The notes: generated by a model from the letters alone, not told the origin. 64,000 nucleotides of DNA from Burkholderia lata (GCF_902499335.1 NZ_CABVQK010000003.1:434001-498000); one strand, 5' to 3'. Numbered from the stretch's first letter, positions 9,403 through 18,220 are shown. Numbers and translations: made by a program.

Positions 9403-9704
9403 GAGTGCCTCACATGACTAGATAGGACTGCTGTTGGCAAGCCGCGACGTGTTCGACAGAATGGCCGTGCGTCGGTCCCGCCGCTCACATCCCGCATCGA
9501 GCCTGACGGCCCGGCGGGTCGTGTCGATTGATGCTTCGTCGGTGCGCATGCGGACGGCAATTGCCCGCGACGTTCCCCATCGGCGCGATCATCCACACCA
9601 CGCGGACGATCACGCATGCATCGATTCAATGCCTGCCGTTTCGCGCCTGCCCGGGTCGTCGTCGACGCTGCCCACGCAGCCCGCGGCTGCATCGTCGGCG
9701 CACC
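9403..9704. other. Gap between two reb-locus genes
   Basis: About 300 bases with open frames on both strands, but none has a plausible ribosome site or protein-like composition. It could carry the promoter of the 148-aa gene. No repeat or hairpin stood out. Confidence 0.4.
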
Positions 9705-10316
9705 CTACGCGCCCTTCTTGTCCAGCAGCGCCTGATACTTCTGCAGGCTTTCGTCGATCCTGTCGAGTGCGACACTGGCGGCCTCCCCTTCGATCGCTTC
9801 CGCGGCACCCGCGACGATCGCCGCGGTCGCCACGAACAGATCGGTCAACAACAGGCCCACCGCATCCATTGCCATGCCGGGCACGTTCTCGTCGACGGTC
9901 TTCTGCGCAAGGTCCTTCATCAGCACGCTCTTGCCCGCGATCGCCAGCGACGTCGTCGCCTCGAAGTAGTTGGCCGCCGCCTGCGCGACCATGCCGCCCG
10001 CCTGCGTGATCATCATGTTCGGGCCGACGGCGATCTGCGTCGTCGCATAGGACGCCGCCTCCGCGTTGATCGCCTGCACGGTCTGCAGCGCCGAGCCGCC
10101 GGACCCGGGCGCATCCGCGACCTGGTTCGGTGCTTTCAATGCATCGGTGAAGCGGCGCAGCCGGTTGACCGGCCACGTGCGCGCGCCGGCTTTGGGTGTC
10201 GCGGTGTCCGGCGCGACATCGGCCGGCGTCGTGGGTTCGGCTGCGGTGTCCGCGACATCGTCCGGCGTCTGCGTCGTGCCGTCACCGCGTCCGCCCAAAA
10301 GTCCTTTCATGTTCAT
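9705..10316 (-). CDS. Ala-rich R-body-locus protein (203 aa)
   Basis: The N-terminal ~65 residues are Thr/Pro/Ala-rich and probably disordered. Residues from about 75 to 190 are Ala-rich and helical-looking (AINAEAASYATTQIAVGP, MVAQAAANYFEATTSLAIAG, LLLTDLFVATAAIVAGAA), which recalls the packing-prone helices of RebB-family proteins without a full match to that family. The gene starts 29 bases after the RebB-family gene ends, on the same strand, so co-transcription is likely. A role as a structural or assembly component of the R-body is inference. The ribosome site is weak; a second ATG two codons on is possible. Confidence 0.7.
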   Translation of the reverse strand: MNMKGLLGGRGDGTTQTPDDVADTAAEPTTPADVAPDTATPKAGARTWPVNRLRRFTDALKAPNQVADAPGSGGSALQTVQAINAEAASYATTQIAVGPNMMITQAGGMVAQAAANYFEATTSLAIAGKSVLMKDLAQKTVDENVPGMAMDAVGLLLTDLFVATAAIVAGAAEAIEGEAASVALDRIDESLQKYQALLDKKGA

Positions 10317-10345
10317 GGTTCAGGTATCCCGAGAGTCGTCGCGTC

Positions 10346-10651
10346 CTAATGCGTGGGGCCCGTCTGCGGCCCGGCCGCCGGAACCTGCGGCGCGCCGCCG
10401 GACCCACCGCCCGATGCGCCCTTCGGCGATGCTTCGACGGACAGGATCATGGCCACCGCCTTCGACACGACGGCGTTCGAAATCTGGTTCAGCGCTGCCT
10501 GCTGCTGCGTCATGTTCTGCGCCGAGATGCCGACGGCCTGGCTGAACATCTGGTAAAGCGTGCCCAGCGCCTGGGCCGGAGACCCAGCCACGACGTTGAC
10601 GTTGGTCTGCGTCACCGCGTCGGTAATCTGCTCATTGACTTTGTCTGCCAC
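10346..10651 (-). CDS. RebB-family R-body protein (copy 1)
   Basis: 101 aa from a GTG at 10651, which has an AGGAGG site 5-10 bases upstream; the longer frame from 10726 is rejected because it has no such site and its extra residues look random. The core QITDAVTQTNVNVVAGSPAQ is the RebB-family signature, followed by SQAVGISAQNMTQQQAALNQ and a Gly/Pro-rich tail. RebB-family proteins polymerise into R-bodies, coiled protein ribbons that unroll explosively in some bacteria. This copy is separated from the other three by the Crp-type gene and follows the sigma-factor gene directly. Confidence 0.85.
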   Translation of the reverse strand: MADKVNEQITDAVTQTNVNVVAGSPAQALGTLYQMFSQAVGISAQNMTQQQAALNQISNAVVSKAVAMILSVEASPKGASGGGSGGAPQVPAAGPQTGPTH

Positions 10652-10765
10652 GAGGCCTCCTCGGAACCCGGCTCCGGCATGCGATTGAAGGAACGGACGG
10701 GCCGGCAGGCCAGCGACGCCGCACATGCCGTTAGGAACGCTGCGTGCCCGCGTTCGTGAACGCGC

Positions 10766-11323
10766 TTACGCGAGTTGCTCGCGCAACTTCTTGCGCAACA
10801 GCTCGACGCGCTTTCTGGCAAGCGGCTCGTTGATCCCGAGTGTCGTCGCGATGTGCAGATAGGGCCGGTCCTCCTCGAACTTGAGCGTGAACAGCATCTG
10901 CTGCTGCGGGGGCAGCGTGGACAGCGCCTGCTCGAGACGCAGCAGTTGCTGCCGGAGGAGTAGTTGGTGCTCCACCGACGGCGCGTGGCCGGCCAGCTCG
11001 ACGGCGTGATCGTCGTCCCAGCCCGGGTCGAATTCGAGCATGCCGCTTTCGCGCAGACGGCGGCGCGCGCCATCGAGGAACGCATGGTTCAGCACCAGAA
11101 AGAGAAAGCCGGCCAGGTTCTGAACGCGCTCGGGCGAGCGCTGCAGGTAAATGTGGACCTTGAGTGCGGTGTCGGAGAGCAGTTCGTCGGCGCGGTGAAT
11201 ATCGCCCTTGCACAACAGGCGCGCGCGGCGCCGCAATTTCCCCTGCATTTCCCGCCACGTGCGATCGAGCTGCTGCGCCGGAGACTCGGGCGCCGGGGCA
11301 GCGTGCTGGTTCGAGGTTGTCAT
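10766..11323 (-). CDS. ECF-type sigma-70 factor of the reb locus
   Basis: 185 aa. Region 2 is visible around residues 35-90 (HRADELLSDTALKVHIYL, FLFLVLNHAFLDGARRRL) and region 4 at the C-terminus (LSTLPPQQQMLFTLKFEED, then an HTH-like GINEPLARKRVELLRKKL). It has an AAGGAAGG ribosome site. It lies directly upstream of RebB copy 1 on the same strand and divergent from the Crp/Fnr gene. Sigma-factor genes are known to accompany reb genes in other Proteobacteria. A role in switching on the reb operons is inferred from position. Confidence 0.85.
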   Translation of the reverse strand: MTTSNQHAAPAPESPAQQLDRTWREMQGKLRRRARLLCKGDIHRADELLSDTALKVHIYLQRSPERVQNLAGFLFLVLNHAFLDGARRRLRESGMLEFDPGWDDDHAVELAGHAPSVEHQLLLRQQLLRLEQALSTLPPQQQMLFTLKFEEDRPYLHIATTLGINEPLARKRVELLRKKLREQLA

Positions 11324-11730
11324 CCCGTGCCTTCCTTTTTATTGGAAAACACAGAATCGAGTCGATACCGGGAATGGCGCTGTTACCCGCGTAACACCGT
11401 TATAACGATAATCGGTTCCGGTAAATTTTCTTGATTATTATGAACAGAAATATTAATCCCCCGGCATGCTCCGATCCGTCGTTTAAGGGGCGTCGCCGGA
11501 CCTGAATAACGGCATTGCGATGAAAGAGGACAACTGCCGCCGCGATGGGTTCATGCGCCGGCATACGGCTATCCATGTCAATCGGCCAAGCGCCGTTACC
11601 GTCAGAGTGCCGCGATATCCGGACTGCTTGCCGATTATCCCGATATATTCGTTATTCATTCTTCACGCAATGCCGAAGGCAGCGTTTTTCGCTAGGTGGC
11701 CGCATCGTCTAACAACCTCGCGCGGAAAAC
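11324..11730. promoter_or_regulatory. Divergent control region between the sigma factor and the Crp/Fnr gene
   Basis: 407 bases without a convincing gene, locally AT-rich. It contains three palindromic elements: TGTTAC-N4-GTAACA at 11381-11396, a perfect CGTTATAACG at 11398-11407, and an FNR/Crp-like TTGAT-TATT-ATGAA at 11431-11444 (one mismatch to TTGAT-N4-ATCAA). These are good candidates for binding by the divergently encoded Crp/Fnr protein. Confidence 0.55.
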
Positions 11731-12405
11731 ATGCCTGCCCTTGCTAACGCTCCAACGTTGCGCAACATACCGATACTCGCCGATCTCCCGGAAAGTCTGA
11801 TCGCCCATATCGAGCGGCATGTCACCCTCTGGCCCGAACACGGCAATCGCCTGTTGTTCTTCAAGGGCGATCCGGGTGATTTCGTCGCGTTCGTGCACCG
11901 CGGCCGCGTCTACAGGACGCTGCACGAACCCGGCGGACGCGAGGTCATTCTCGGCCACTCGATGCCTGGCGAACTCATCGGCGAAAACACACTGATTCGC
12001 GCACACCAGCGCAACTTCACCGCCCAGTTGAGCCCCGACTGCCGCATTTCGCTGCTGCATCGCCCATACTTCGCGCCGCTGCTGGCCAACGCGGAATTCA
12101 TGGGGCGCATCCACGAGCAGCTGTGCCGGCATATCCACCAGCTGAGCGACTTCGTCGAATCGGCATGCCTGTACCGGCTCGACGCAAGGCTCGCGCGCCA
12201 TCTGCTGAACCGCATGCAAGGGAACGATCTCGAGGTGCCGCTGCCGGAGAACCAGAGCATCCTCGCGGCGATGCTCAACGTCAGCCGGCCGCGACTGAAC
12301 AGCAGCCTGCAGAAGATGCAGCGCGACGGCCTGATCCGGCTACACGAGCACGGTGTGACGATCGAGAAACCGGAGCAGCTCCGGACCATCGTCGACACCA
12401 ATTGA
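11731..12405 (+). CDS. Crp/Fnr-family transcriptional regulator
   Basis: 224 aa. An N-terminal cyclic-nucleotide-binding-type beta roll covers roughly residues 10-125 (LFFKGDPGDFVAFVHRGRVY, VILGHSMPGELIGENTL) and a winged HTH lies near residues 165-215 (NQSILAAMLNVSRPRLNSSL). The N-terminal cysteine cluster of oxygen-sensing FNR is absent, so the signal is not an Fnr-type Fe-S cluster. It lies inside the reb locus, divergent from the sigma gene and convergent with RebB copy 2. It probably controls the locus. Confidence 0.88.
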   Translation: MPALANAPTLRNIPILADLPESLIAHIERHVTLWPEHGNRLLFFKGDPGDFVAFVHRGRVYRTLHEPGGREVILGHSMPGELIGENTLIRAHQRNFTAQLSPDCRISLLHRPYFAPLLANAEFMGRIHEQLCRHIHQLSDFVESACLYRLDARLARHLLNRMQGNDLEVPLPENQSILAAMLNVSRPRLNSSLQKMQRDGLIRLHEHGVTIEKPEQLRTIVDTN

Positions 12406-12486
12406 GGGCCCGGCACGCACGTGCGTCGTGCGGTGCCGCGGCGCGGGGCGGCTGCGCGCGCCGGTTCGGGCCGCGCGTGGCGAGGG

Positions 12487-12813
12487 TCAGCCGCGCCAGT
12501 GGCTGATGGCGTTCATCAGTTGCGCGACGGCGGCCAGCTGCGACGCAAAGCTGTCGTTCGCCGACCGCGCCGCGCCGGCCGCCGCAGCCGCCGGTGAGCC
12601 CGCATAGAGCTGCATGACGCCGACGGTCGTGGCGGCAAGGTTGGACATCGCCTGGTTCGCCTGCATCTGCACCGCGTTGTGCAGCAGGATCGCGGACGCA
12701 TGGCTGTTCGACTGCATGAGCGTGCCCAAGGCCACGGCGGGCGCTTCGCCCACCACCTTGACGTTGGCTTGCGTGACCGCATCGGTCACCGCGGGGGAAA
12801 CCTGTTCCGGCAT
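12487..12813 (-). CDS. RebB-family R-body protein (copy 2)
   Basis: 108 aa with the family core VTDAVTQANVKVVGEAPAVA near residue 10, then NSHASAILLHNAVQMQAN and an Ala-rich stretch ending in a short hydrophobic tail. AGGAG lies upstream of the ATG. It is the last of three consecutive RebB-type genes on this strand. It differs from copies 3 and 4 in lacking N-terminal cysteines and in having Gln/Asn replaced by Met/Ala in the middle, which suggests a distinct structural role. Confidence 0.87.
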   Translation of the reverse strand: MPEQVSPAVTDAVTQANVKVVGEAPAVALGTLMQSNSHASAILLHNAVQMQANQAMSNLAATTVGVMQLYAGSPAAAAAGAARSANDSFASQLAAVAQLMNAISHWRG

Positions 12814-12996
12814 GTCGTTGCTCCTGGTTGGCTCGCCGCTGCGGCGCTGTCACGGCGAAAGCATGAGTGGGTCGGTCGGCGATGCGTGCCGCATGCCGCC
12901 GCCGGGGCCCGCCTTCGCGGGCGTCGACACGACGTCTGGCGCCGGGCGGCAGCCACCGATCGGGGCCGCCGCCCGGCGTCGACGCCAGGCTACGCG

Positions 12997-13353
12997 TCAG
13001 GCAAGCGCCCTGCCGAGCGCGAGTACATCAGCCAGCACGGAAAGCACCCCGTTCGAGCCGATTTCCGTCGCGGCGGCCCCCGCGCTTGCCGGCCCGAGCG
13101 TGTACAGCTGCATCGTGCCCACGTTCGTCGAGGTCGGCAGCTGCACCGCCGACTGCGACTGCTGCTGAACCGCGTTCTCGAACAGCACGCTGAGCGAGTG
13201 GCTCTGAGCCTGGTACAGCGAGCCCGTTGCCATCGCAGGCGCTTCGCCAACCACCTTGACGTTGGTTTGCGTGACCGCGTCGGTGATCGCGGCGTTCACC
13301 GCGCACGTCTTGCAGTTGCAGGGGTCTTTCGAGTCGTTTGCGCCATCTGCCAT
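12997..13353 (-). CDS. RebB-family R-body protein (copy 3, Cys-rich N-terminus)
   Basis: 118 aa from the ATG at 13353 (AGGAGA upstream). The first 20 residues include CNCKTC, then the core ITDAVTQTNVKVVGEAPAMA and QSHSLSVLFENAVQQQSQ. It is a close paralogue of copy 4; the middle and C-terminal parts match almost residue for residue (STNVGTMQLYT, AGAAATEIGSNG). The paired paralogues could be the main subunits of the ribbon, as RebA and RebB are in Caedibacter. The cysteines may cross-link or bind metal; this is inference. Confidence 0.9.
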   Translation of the reverse strand: MADGANDSKDPCNCKTCAVNAAITDAVTQTNVKVVGEAPAMATGSLYQAQSHSLSVLFENAVQQQSQSAVQLPTSTNVGTMQLYTLGPASAGAAATEIGSNGVLSVLADVLALGRALA

Positions 13354-13540
13354 CGTATTTCTCCTGATTCGCGAACAGGCGCCGCATCGAATCGGCTCTG
13401 CCCGTTCTGTCGTTTGCTCCGGAACACCACGCGGCACCGCTGTTCAGGCGCCGGCGGCCATGCGGGTCCACGGCGCGGCGGCGGCATTGGCGGCTCCCGC
13501 CGCTTGCGCCGCCGCTCAACCGCGGCGTTGCGATGGCGCG

Positions 13541-13873
13541 TCAGGCCTTGACTGCCTTCCCGATTGCGATCACGTCGGCCAGAATGGAGATGATCCCGTT
13601 CGCGCCGATTTCCGTGGCGGCCGCGCCCGCGCTTTCCGGCCCGATCGTGTAGAGCTGCATCGTCCCCACGTTCGTCGACGTCTGCGACTGGATTGCGGCC
13701 TGCGACTGCTGCTGCACCGCGTTCTCGAACAGGATGCTGAGCGAATGGCTCTGGGCCTGGTACAGCGAGCCCATCGCCATTGCCGGCGCTTCCGCGACCA
13801 CCTTGACGTTGACCTGTGTGACCGCATCGGTAATCGCGGGATTCACCTGGCACACTTGACACGTATCAGCCAT
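13541..13873 (-). CDS. RebB-family R-body protein (copy 4, CxxC N-terminus)
   Basis: 110 aa beginning MADTCQVCQVNPAITDAVTQ, with CxxC just before the RebB core. The rest (NVKVVAEAPAMAMGSLYQAQ, LFENAVQQQSQ, GTMQLYTIGPESAGAAATEI) is nearly the same as copy 3. AGGAG lies 7 bases upstream of the ATG. It is followed by copies 3 and 2 in the same direction with ~190-base gaps, and it is preceded by the coiled-coil protein gene, so the four probably form one transcript. Confidence 0.9.
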   Translation of the reverse strand: MADTCQVCQVNPAITDAVTQVNVKVVAEAPAMAMGSLYQAQSHSLSILFENAVQQQSQAAIQSQTSTNVGTMQLYTIGPESAGAAATEIGANGIISILADVIAIGKAVKA

Positions 13874-13955
13874 TTGTTGCTCCTTGGTTCACGTAGTTGA
13901 GAGGTCGCACATCGGGGGCCGGCCGGTTTCGCTTTCTGCCGGAATAACCCGCGTG

Positions 13956-14597
13956 CTACTCCATGGACGCTTGGCCGGAGGTATCGTGAACGGCAGCGGC
14001 GGCGACGACGGTCGGTTCGGTCGGTTCGGACGAGGTAGCGCCGACGCTTCGCAACCGGTCGTCCATCGCGTCGAGCCTTGCGATGAGCCGTTCGGCGAGC
14101 GAATCGACGTATTGCCGGAAGCACGCGTCGATTTCCTGCCGGATCAGGCCCGTCAGCTGTTCGCCGATCATCGCCAGCGCCTCGCGGGTGCTGTCCTGGA
14201 TCTCGGCCGCGCCTGATGCCTGCGTATCGCCCGGCGGCTCATGCGCGTCGAGTACGCCCGACACTTTCCGCTGTTCCGACGCCAGCATGCCGAGAGTCGT
14301 CTCGTTCTGTGTTTCGATCGTCTGCAGGATGCCGCGCATCTTCTCGTACGCCTTCTGCTGGTTGAGCTGCAGGAAATGCTTGATCTGTTCGCGCGCCTCC
14401 TGCCGGGTTTTCAACTGCGGCAACGGCCGGTTCGCGGCGGGCGCCGGCACGGCCGTGCCCGCCGCCGGCGCTGACGGGTTCCCACTCCTGCCCGGCAGTT
14501 GCTCCAGCAGCGCCTGTTCTTCGGCCGGCGCGAGGGGCCGCCCCAGTCGCTTCTCCGCAAACTGCCGCAGCAGCGGGTCGAGTGCTTCGTGGCTCAT
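13956..14597 (-). CDS. Coiled-coil protein heading the reb operon (213 aa)
   Basis: Not assigned to a named family. The N-terminal 30 residues resemble a small helical domain (LDPLLRQFAEKRLGRPLAPAEEQ), followed by an Ala/Pro linker and a long charged helical region from residue ~65 to 190 (EAREQIKHFLQLNQQKAYEK, IGEQLTGLIRQEIDACFRQY) likely to be coiled coil. No signal peptide. GAGAGG lies before the ATG and overlaps the stop of a possible 34-aa gene. Its position as first large gene of the RebB operon suggests an assembly or regulatory function. Confidence 0.75.
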   Translation of the reverse strand: MSHEALDPLLRQFAEKRLGRPLAPAEEQALLEQLPGRSGNPSAPAAGTAVPAPAANRPLPQLKTRQEAREQIKHFLQLNQQKAYEKMRGILQTIETQNETTLGMLASEQRKVSGVLDAHEPPGDTQASGAAEIQDSTREALAMIGEQLTGLIRQEIDACFRQYVDSLAERLIARLDAMDDRLRSVGATSSEPTEPTVVAAAAVHDTSGQASME

Positions 14598-14600
14598 GGC

Positions 14601-14705
14601 TTACCTCTCCTCGATGTCCGCCCGCGACGCCGGTGCGTGCGGTTGGAGGGCGGACGGACGCGGTGCCGAGGCGCCCTGGTCAGCAGGCTGCAATGGATAT
14701 CGCAT
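14601..14705 (-). CDS. Possible 34-aa peptide gene upstream of the reb operon
   Basis: Small frame starting at an ATG with GGGAG 6 bases upstream and ending in TAA four bases before the ATG of the coiled-coil gene, so its stop codon lies within that gene's ribosome-site region. The peptide is Pro/Ala-rich (MRYPLQPADQGASAPRPSAL...) and ends ADIEER. The tight spacing would allow translational coupling. No family is recognised and short frames occur by chance. Confidence 0.4.
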   Translation of the reverse strand: MRYPLQPADQGASAPRPSALQPHAPASRADIEER

Positions 14706-15075
14706 GGTGTTCTCCCGGGAATGGACGTGCGACGGCCTCACCGTAAAGTTCGGCAGGACCGCTGTAGGGACGAACCGTGAGACGAGTCTGTGAAATTGGA
14801 GATGCCTCCTCCGGCCGCCCCCTCCCCGACAATTCTTGACTGTGCCCACCCCGCCAAACTGGTAGGATGCCGGTCGCCTCAGCATGGAAAGCGGACACCG
14901 GACACCCGATCGATCCCTTTTAATGGGCCGCGAGACCGGTCATCCGTGCCGTCCCGTCCAGGCGACACGGTGCCCAACCGCACCCCAGCCCCCGTCGAAC
15001 CCCGCAACACCCCGGCGTCGCCCCACCCGACCCGTTGCAGCAACCGTTGGAGTGGCGCCTCGTGCGCCAGCAAGC
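14706..15075. other. Intergenic region between the reb operon and the trpS leader
   Basis: Contains the promoter region of the reb operon (leftward) and the copy of the sequence duplicated at 5628-5745. No convincing gene was seen. Confidence 0.45.
14826..14926 (+). repeat. Sequence duplicated at the left trpS relic
   Basis: Aligns with 5628-5745 through the blocks TGCCCACCCCGCCAAACTG and CCCGATCGATCCC. The two copies lie on either side of the AraC, decarboxylase and reb genes. Confidence 0.75.
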
Positions 15076-15231
15076 ATGAAGAACCCGAAGCCGCCCACCC
15101 GCCCCTCGCGCGAGAAAGACCGCACGCCGTTCGCACGTGCCGGCGCGCTGCTGCTGATGGCCGGCCTGCTGTACCTGCTGTGGCCTTCGGCCGAAACCGC
15201 GTACCTCGCGATGGAGTCGGTGATCCGCTGA
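15076..15231 (+). CDS. Possible 51-aa single-span membrane protein
   Basis: Starts MKNPKPPTRPSREKDRTPFA and continues with one hydrophobic segment (AGALLLMAGLLYLLW), so it looks like a small N-in membrane protein. No good ribosome site is visible near the ATG. It ends 41 bases before the Trp leader peptide. Function unknown; it may be a chance frame. Confidence 0.4.
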   Translation: MKNPKPPTRPSREKDRTPFARAGALLLMAGLLYLLWPSAETAYLAMESVIR

Positions 15232-15272
15232 CGCGCACGGCCGTCCGGCACGCACTACGCTATACTCACGCA

Positions 15273-15316
15273 ATGGAAACCCAACCCGCCTCGCCGATCG
15301 TGCATTGCTGGTGGCG

Positions 15317-15323
<7 letters not shown>
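15273..15323 (+). CDS. Trp-rich leader peptide of the trpS attenuator
   Basis: 16-codon frame METQPASPIVHCWWRA with two adjacent Trp codons (15309-15314) near its end. The stop codon overlaps the first arm of a set of competing hairpins, as in known trp operon leaders. A TATACT element lies at 15261-15266. Ribosome stalling at the Trp codons under low charged tRNA-Trp would be the sensing step. The role is inferred from the arrangement. Confidence 0.75.
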
Positions 15324-16457
<1,134 letters not shown>

Positions 16458-16568
16458 GCTGCGCAGGCAGAGCACGCGAGAACGTACTTCGCGCGCCGGT
16501 CGGTATCGCGCCGGCGCGCGGCGATCACTGCATCGCGTGTGTGAACGCGCGTCGATGCCACTGCCACT

Positions 16569-16982
16569 TCATCGCGATGCGTGCGCCGGCACGGACGCGT
16601 GGCACACCGCCTCGACCCGGTTGCCGGCCGGGTCGACGAGAAATGCGCCGTAGTAGTCGCCGTGGTAATGCGGCCGCAAGCCCGGTTCACCGTCGGATTG
16701 CCCGCCCGTCGCCAGGCCGGCCTCGAAAAACGCATCCACCTGCTCGCGGCTCGCGGCCTTGAAGCACCAGTGCCGCTTGCTCACGCCGACTTCTGCGGGA
16801 TCCAGATAGACCGCCAGAAACGTCGATGCGGTGTCGTTCGCATTGCAGCGTTCGCCATAGCCGAGCGCGGCCGGCCGGTCATAGACCTTGGCTGCGCCCA
16901 GCGCAGTCATCACGGCATCGTAGAACGGGCGCGCCAGTTCGATATCCGGCACGCTGATTGACACGTGATCAAGCAGTTGCAT
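16569..16982 (-). CDS. VOC-family (glyoxalase-like) protein
   Basis: 137 aa, beginning LLDHVSISVPDIELARPFYD, the usual first strand-helix of the vicinal-oxygen-chelate fold. The C-terminal half has the matching VDAFFEAG and HGDYYGAFLVDPAGNRVEAV segments. Probable metal-binding residues are His5 and the C-terminal Glu. A GGAGC site precedes the ATG at 16982; the longer frame is rejected. Such proteins include lactoylglutathione lyases, dioxygenases and resistance proteins, and no substrate can be assigned. Confidence 0.85.
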   Translation of the reverse strand: MQLLDHVSISVPDIELARPFYDAVMTALGAAKVYDRPAALGYGERCNANDTASTFLAVYLDPAEVGVSKRHWCFKAASREQVDAFFEAGLATGGQSDGEPGLRPHYHGDYYGAFLVDPAGNRVEAVCHASVPAHASR

Positions 16983-17442
16983 GATGTTTGCTCCATTGAA
17001 TGAGCGTGAGTCTACACAAGCGTGCCCGTTTCCGTCCGACCGACCATCTTTCCTGGCGCCCGTGCGACCATGCGGCATGTCGGTCAGTACTTCGACTCAC
17101 TGCGCGCCCACACAGATGCAGCACGAAGCCGCTTTCAAGGCAGGCGTCGGTCCGGAACACGGCCAGCGACACTTGGAAACCTTTCGATTCAAGCCATCCG
17201 TCGCTGCAGAAACGGCGCGTGCGTTGACGGCCTCCACACCGCTCGTCGGTGACGGCACTGCAAACGCAGGCCATCAGGCAGCCTTCGCTCGAGCGCGCGA
17301 GCCATCGCAAGCCGCACGCATTCCCTCTCTCCGAAATTGACCTGCAGCGACGGTCTCGCTAACGTGCCCCACCAATAGCAAAGACAGCAAGCGAGACATG
17401 CAGCACATGCGGCTCGTTTCGCCTGCACCTCGAGGGCAGCGA
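16983..17442. other. Gene-free stretch with a trpS fragment
   Basis: About 460 bases. Apart from the trpS 5' fragment at 17036-17131 I see no gene; open frames on both strands lack ribosome sites and family features. Confidence 0.5.
17036..17131 (+). pseudogene. trpS relic (5' part)
   Basis: Aligns with trpS 15461-15558. Shared blocks include CGACCGACCATC, CACTGCGCGCCCAC against GCTGCGCGCCCGC, and AGATGCAGCACGAAGC. It contains substitutions that remove the HLGH motif and is cut off after about 95 bases. This is the complementary part of the gene to the relic at 5755-5974. Confidence 0.7.
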
Positions 17443-17870
17443 GTGAATACCTATCGCTACCAGAACCAGCAAAACCTGAGTCCGACCGAACTATTCTTCC
17501 TGATTGCCGCCGACGAAACGCGCAAACAAGCCGGAATAGACGATGTGGAAGCCGTTATTCTGATTCTTTCCGGCCTGCCGATCCTGCCGACCCGCGCCAA
17601 ACCGCTCGGGGCGACCCAAGGTACCTCCGTCGCATCCGTGATGGCACGATCGGTATTCCGGCATGAATTCAAACGCAAGGTACTACCGACCGTCACGCTA
17701 CAAAGCATCAAGAATCTGCGTGTGATCCTGACTCATCGTCTTGCAGTGTTCGTTGGCCGGACCGTGCCGGGCGTCGGCTGGGTTCTGCTCGCCAAAGATG
17801 CCTTCCATATTGTCCGGAACACGTTTCCCGGTACAACCAGATTGCAAAACCGGAGGACAGGATTCTGTAA
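17443..17870 (+). pseudogene. STM2901-family protein gene with a frameshift
   Basis: From GTG at 17443 (GAGGG upstream) the product reads as an STM2901-type protein: QNLSPTELFFLIAADETRKQ, then VGRTVPGVGWVLLAKDAFHI. Family members end in a YNxxAKPEDRI-type tail. That tail is present here (SRYNQIAKPEDRIL, stop at 17868-17870) but in another frame, so one base appears to be missing near 17821. As sequenced, the frame runs on to 18279 across the next gene. The expected stop TAA overlaps the ATG of the DUF1493 gene as TAATG. The frameshift may be real or a sequencing error. Confidence 0.7.
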
Positions 17871-18220
17871 TGGACGACCGTCAATTGTGGGAAAAACTGG
17901 AAGCATTCGTTCGCGAGGAAGCAGCCGTATCGAGCAAGCGCCGGATTACCGGGAGTACATCGGTATCCGACGATCTCGGACAAACCGGAAACGATGCGGA
18001 CATCTTCATGGATCGATTCTTCACCCGATTCGAGGTGGATCGCGGCGACTACGATTTCGGACGCTACTTCCTGATGGAGGGCGAAGGGTTCCTTTATCAC
18101 ATCGTGCGCAAGTACCTGTTCAGGAAACCCCATACATTCGAACGGGAGGCATTGACCGTCAGCATGCTGTGCAAGGCTGTCTCACTGGGCAAGTGGGACG
18201 CCAAGGCGATCAAGGAATGA
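17870..18220 (+). CDS. DUF1493-family protein
   Basis: 116 aa beginning MDDRQLWEKLEAFVREEAAV, with the DUF1493 features DLGQTGNDADIFMDRFFTRF and FDFGRYFLMEGEGF-type segments (here YDFGRYFLMEGEGFLYHI). An STM2901-type gene precedes it with a one-base stop/start overlap, the same pairing seen elsewhere in Burkholderia and Salmonella. The function of the pair is not known; an immunity or acyl-carrier-like role has no support here. Confidence 0.8.
   Translation: MDDRQLWEKLEAFVREEAAVSSKRRITGSTSVSDDLGQTGNDADIFMDRFFTRFEVDRGDYDFGRYFLMEGEGFLYHIVRKYLFRKPHTFEREALTVSMLCKAVSLGKWDAKAIKE

Noticed and set aside
9306..9692. 128-residue minus-strand frame between the two reb-locus genes
   Set aside because: It overlaps the start of the 148-aa gene, is Arg-rich, has no ribosome site and no family features.
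14884..15075. Longer frame extending the 51-aa membrane protein upstream
   Set aside because: The extra residues are Pro/Arg-rich and cover the duplicated trpS-upstream sequence; the start at 15076 leaves a plausible small protein.
14880..15230. Possibility that the duplicated block before trpS contains an integrase site or an insertion-sequence end
   Set aside because: No transposase or integrase gene, terminal inverted repeats or tRNA is present in or beside either copy.
17741..17869. N-terminal extension of the DUF1493 gene up to 17741
   Set aside because: The extension overlaps the STM2901 gene in another frame and has no ribosome site; the ATG at 17870 matches the family start.
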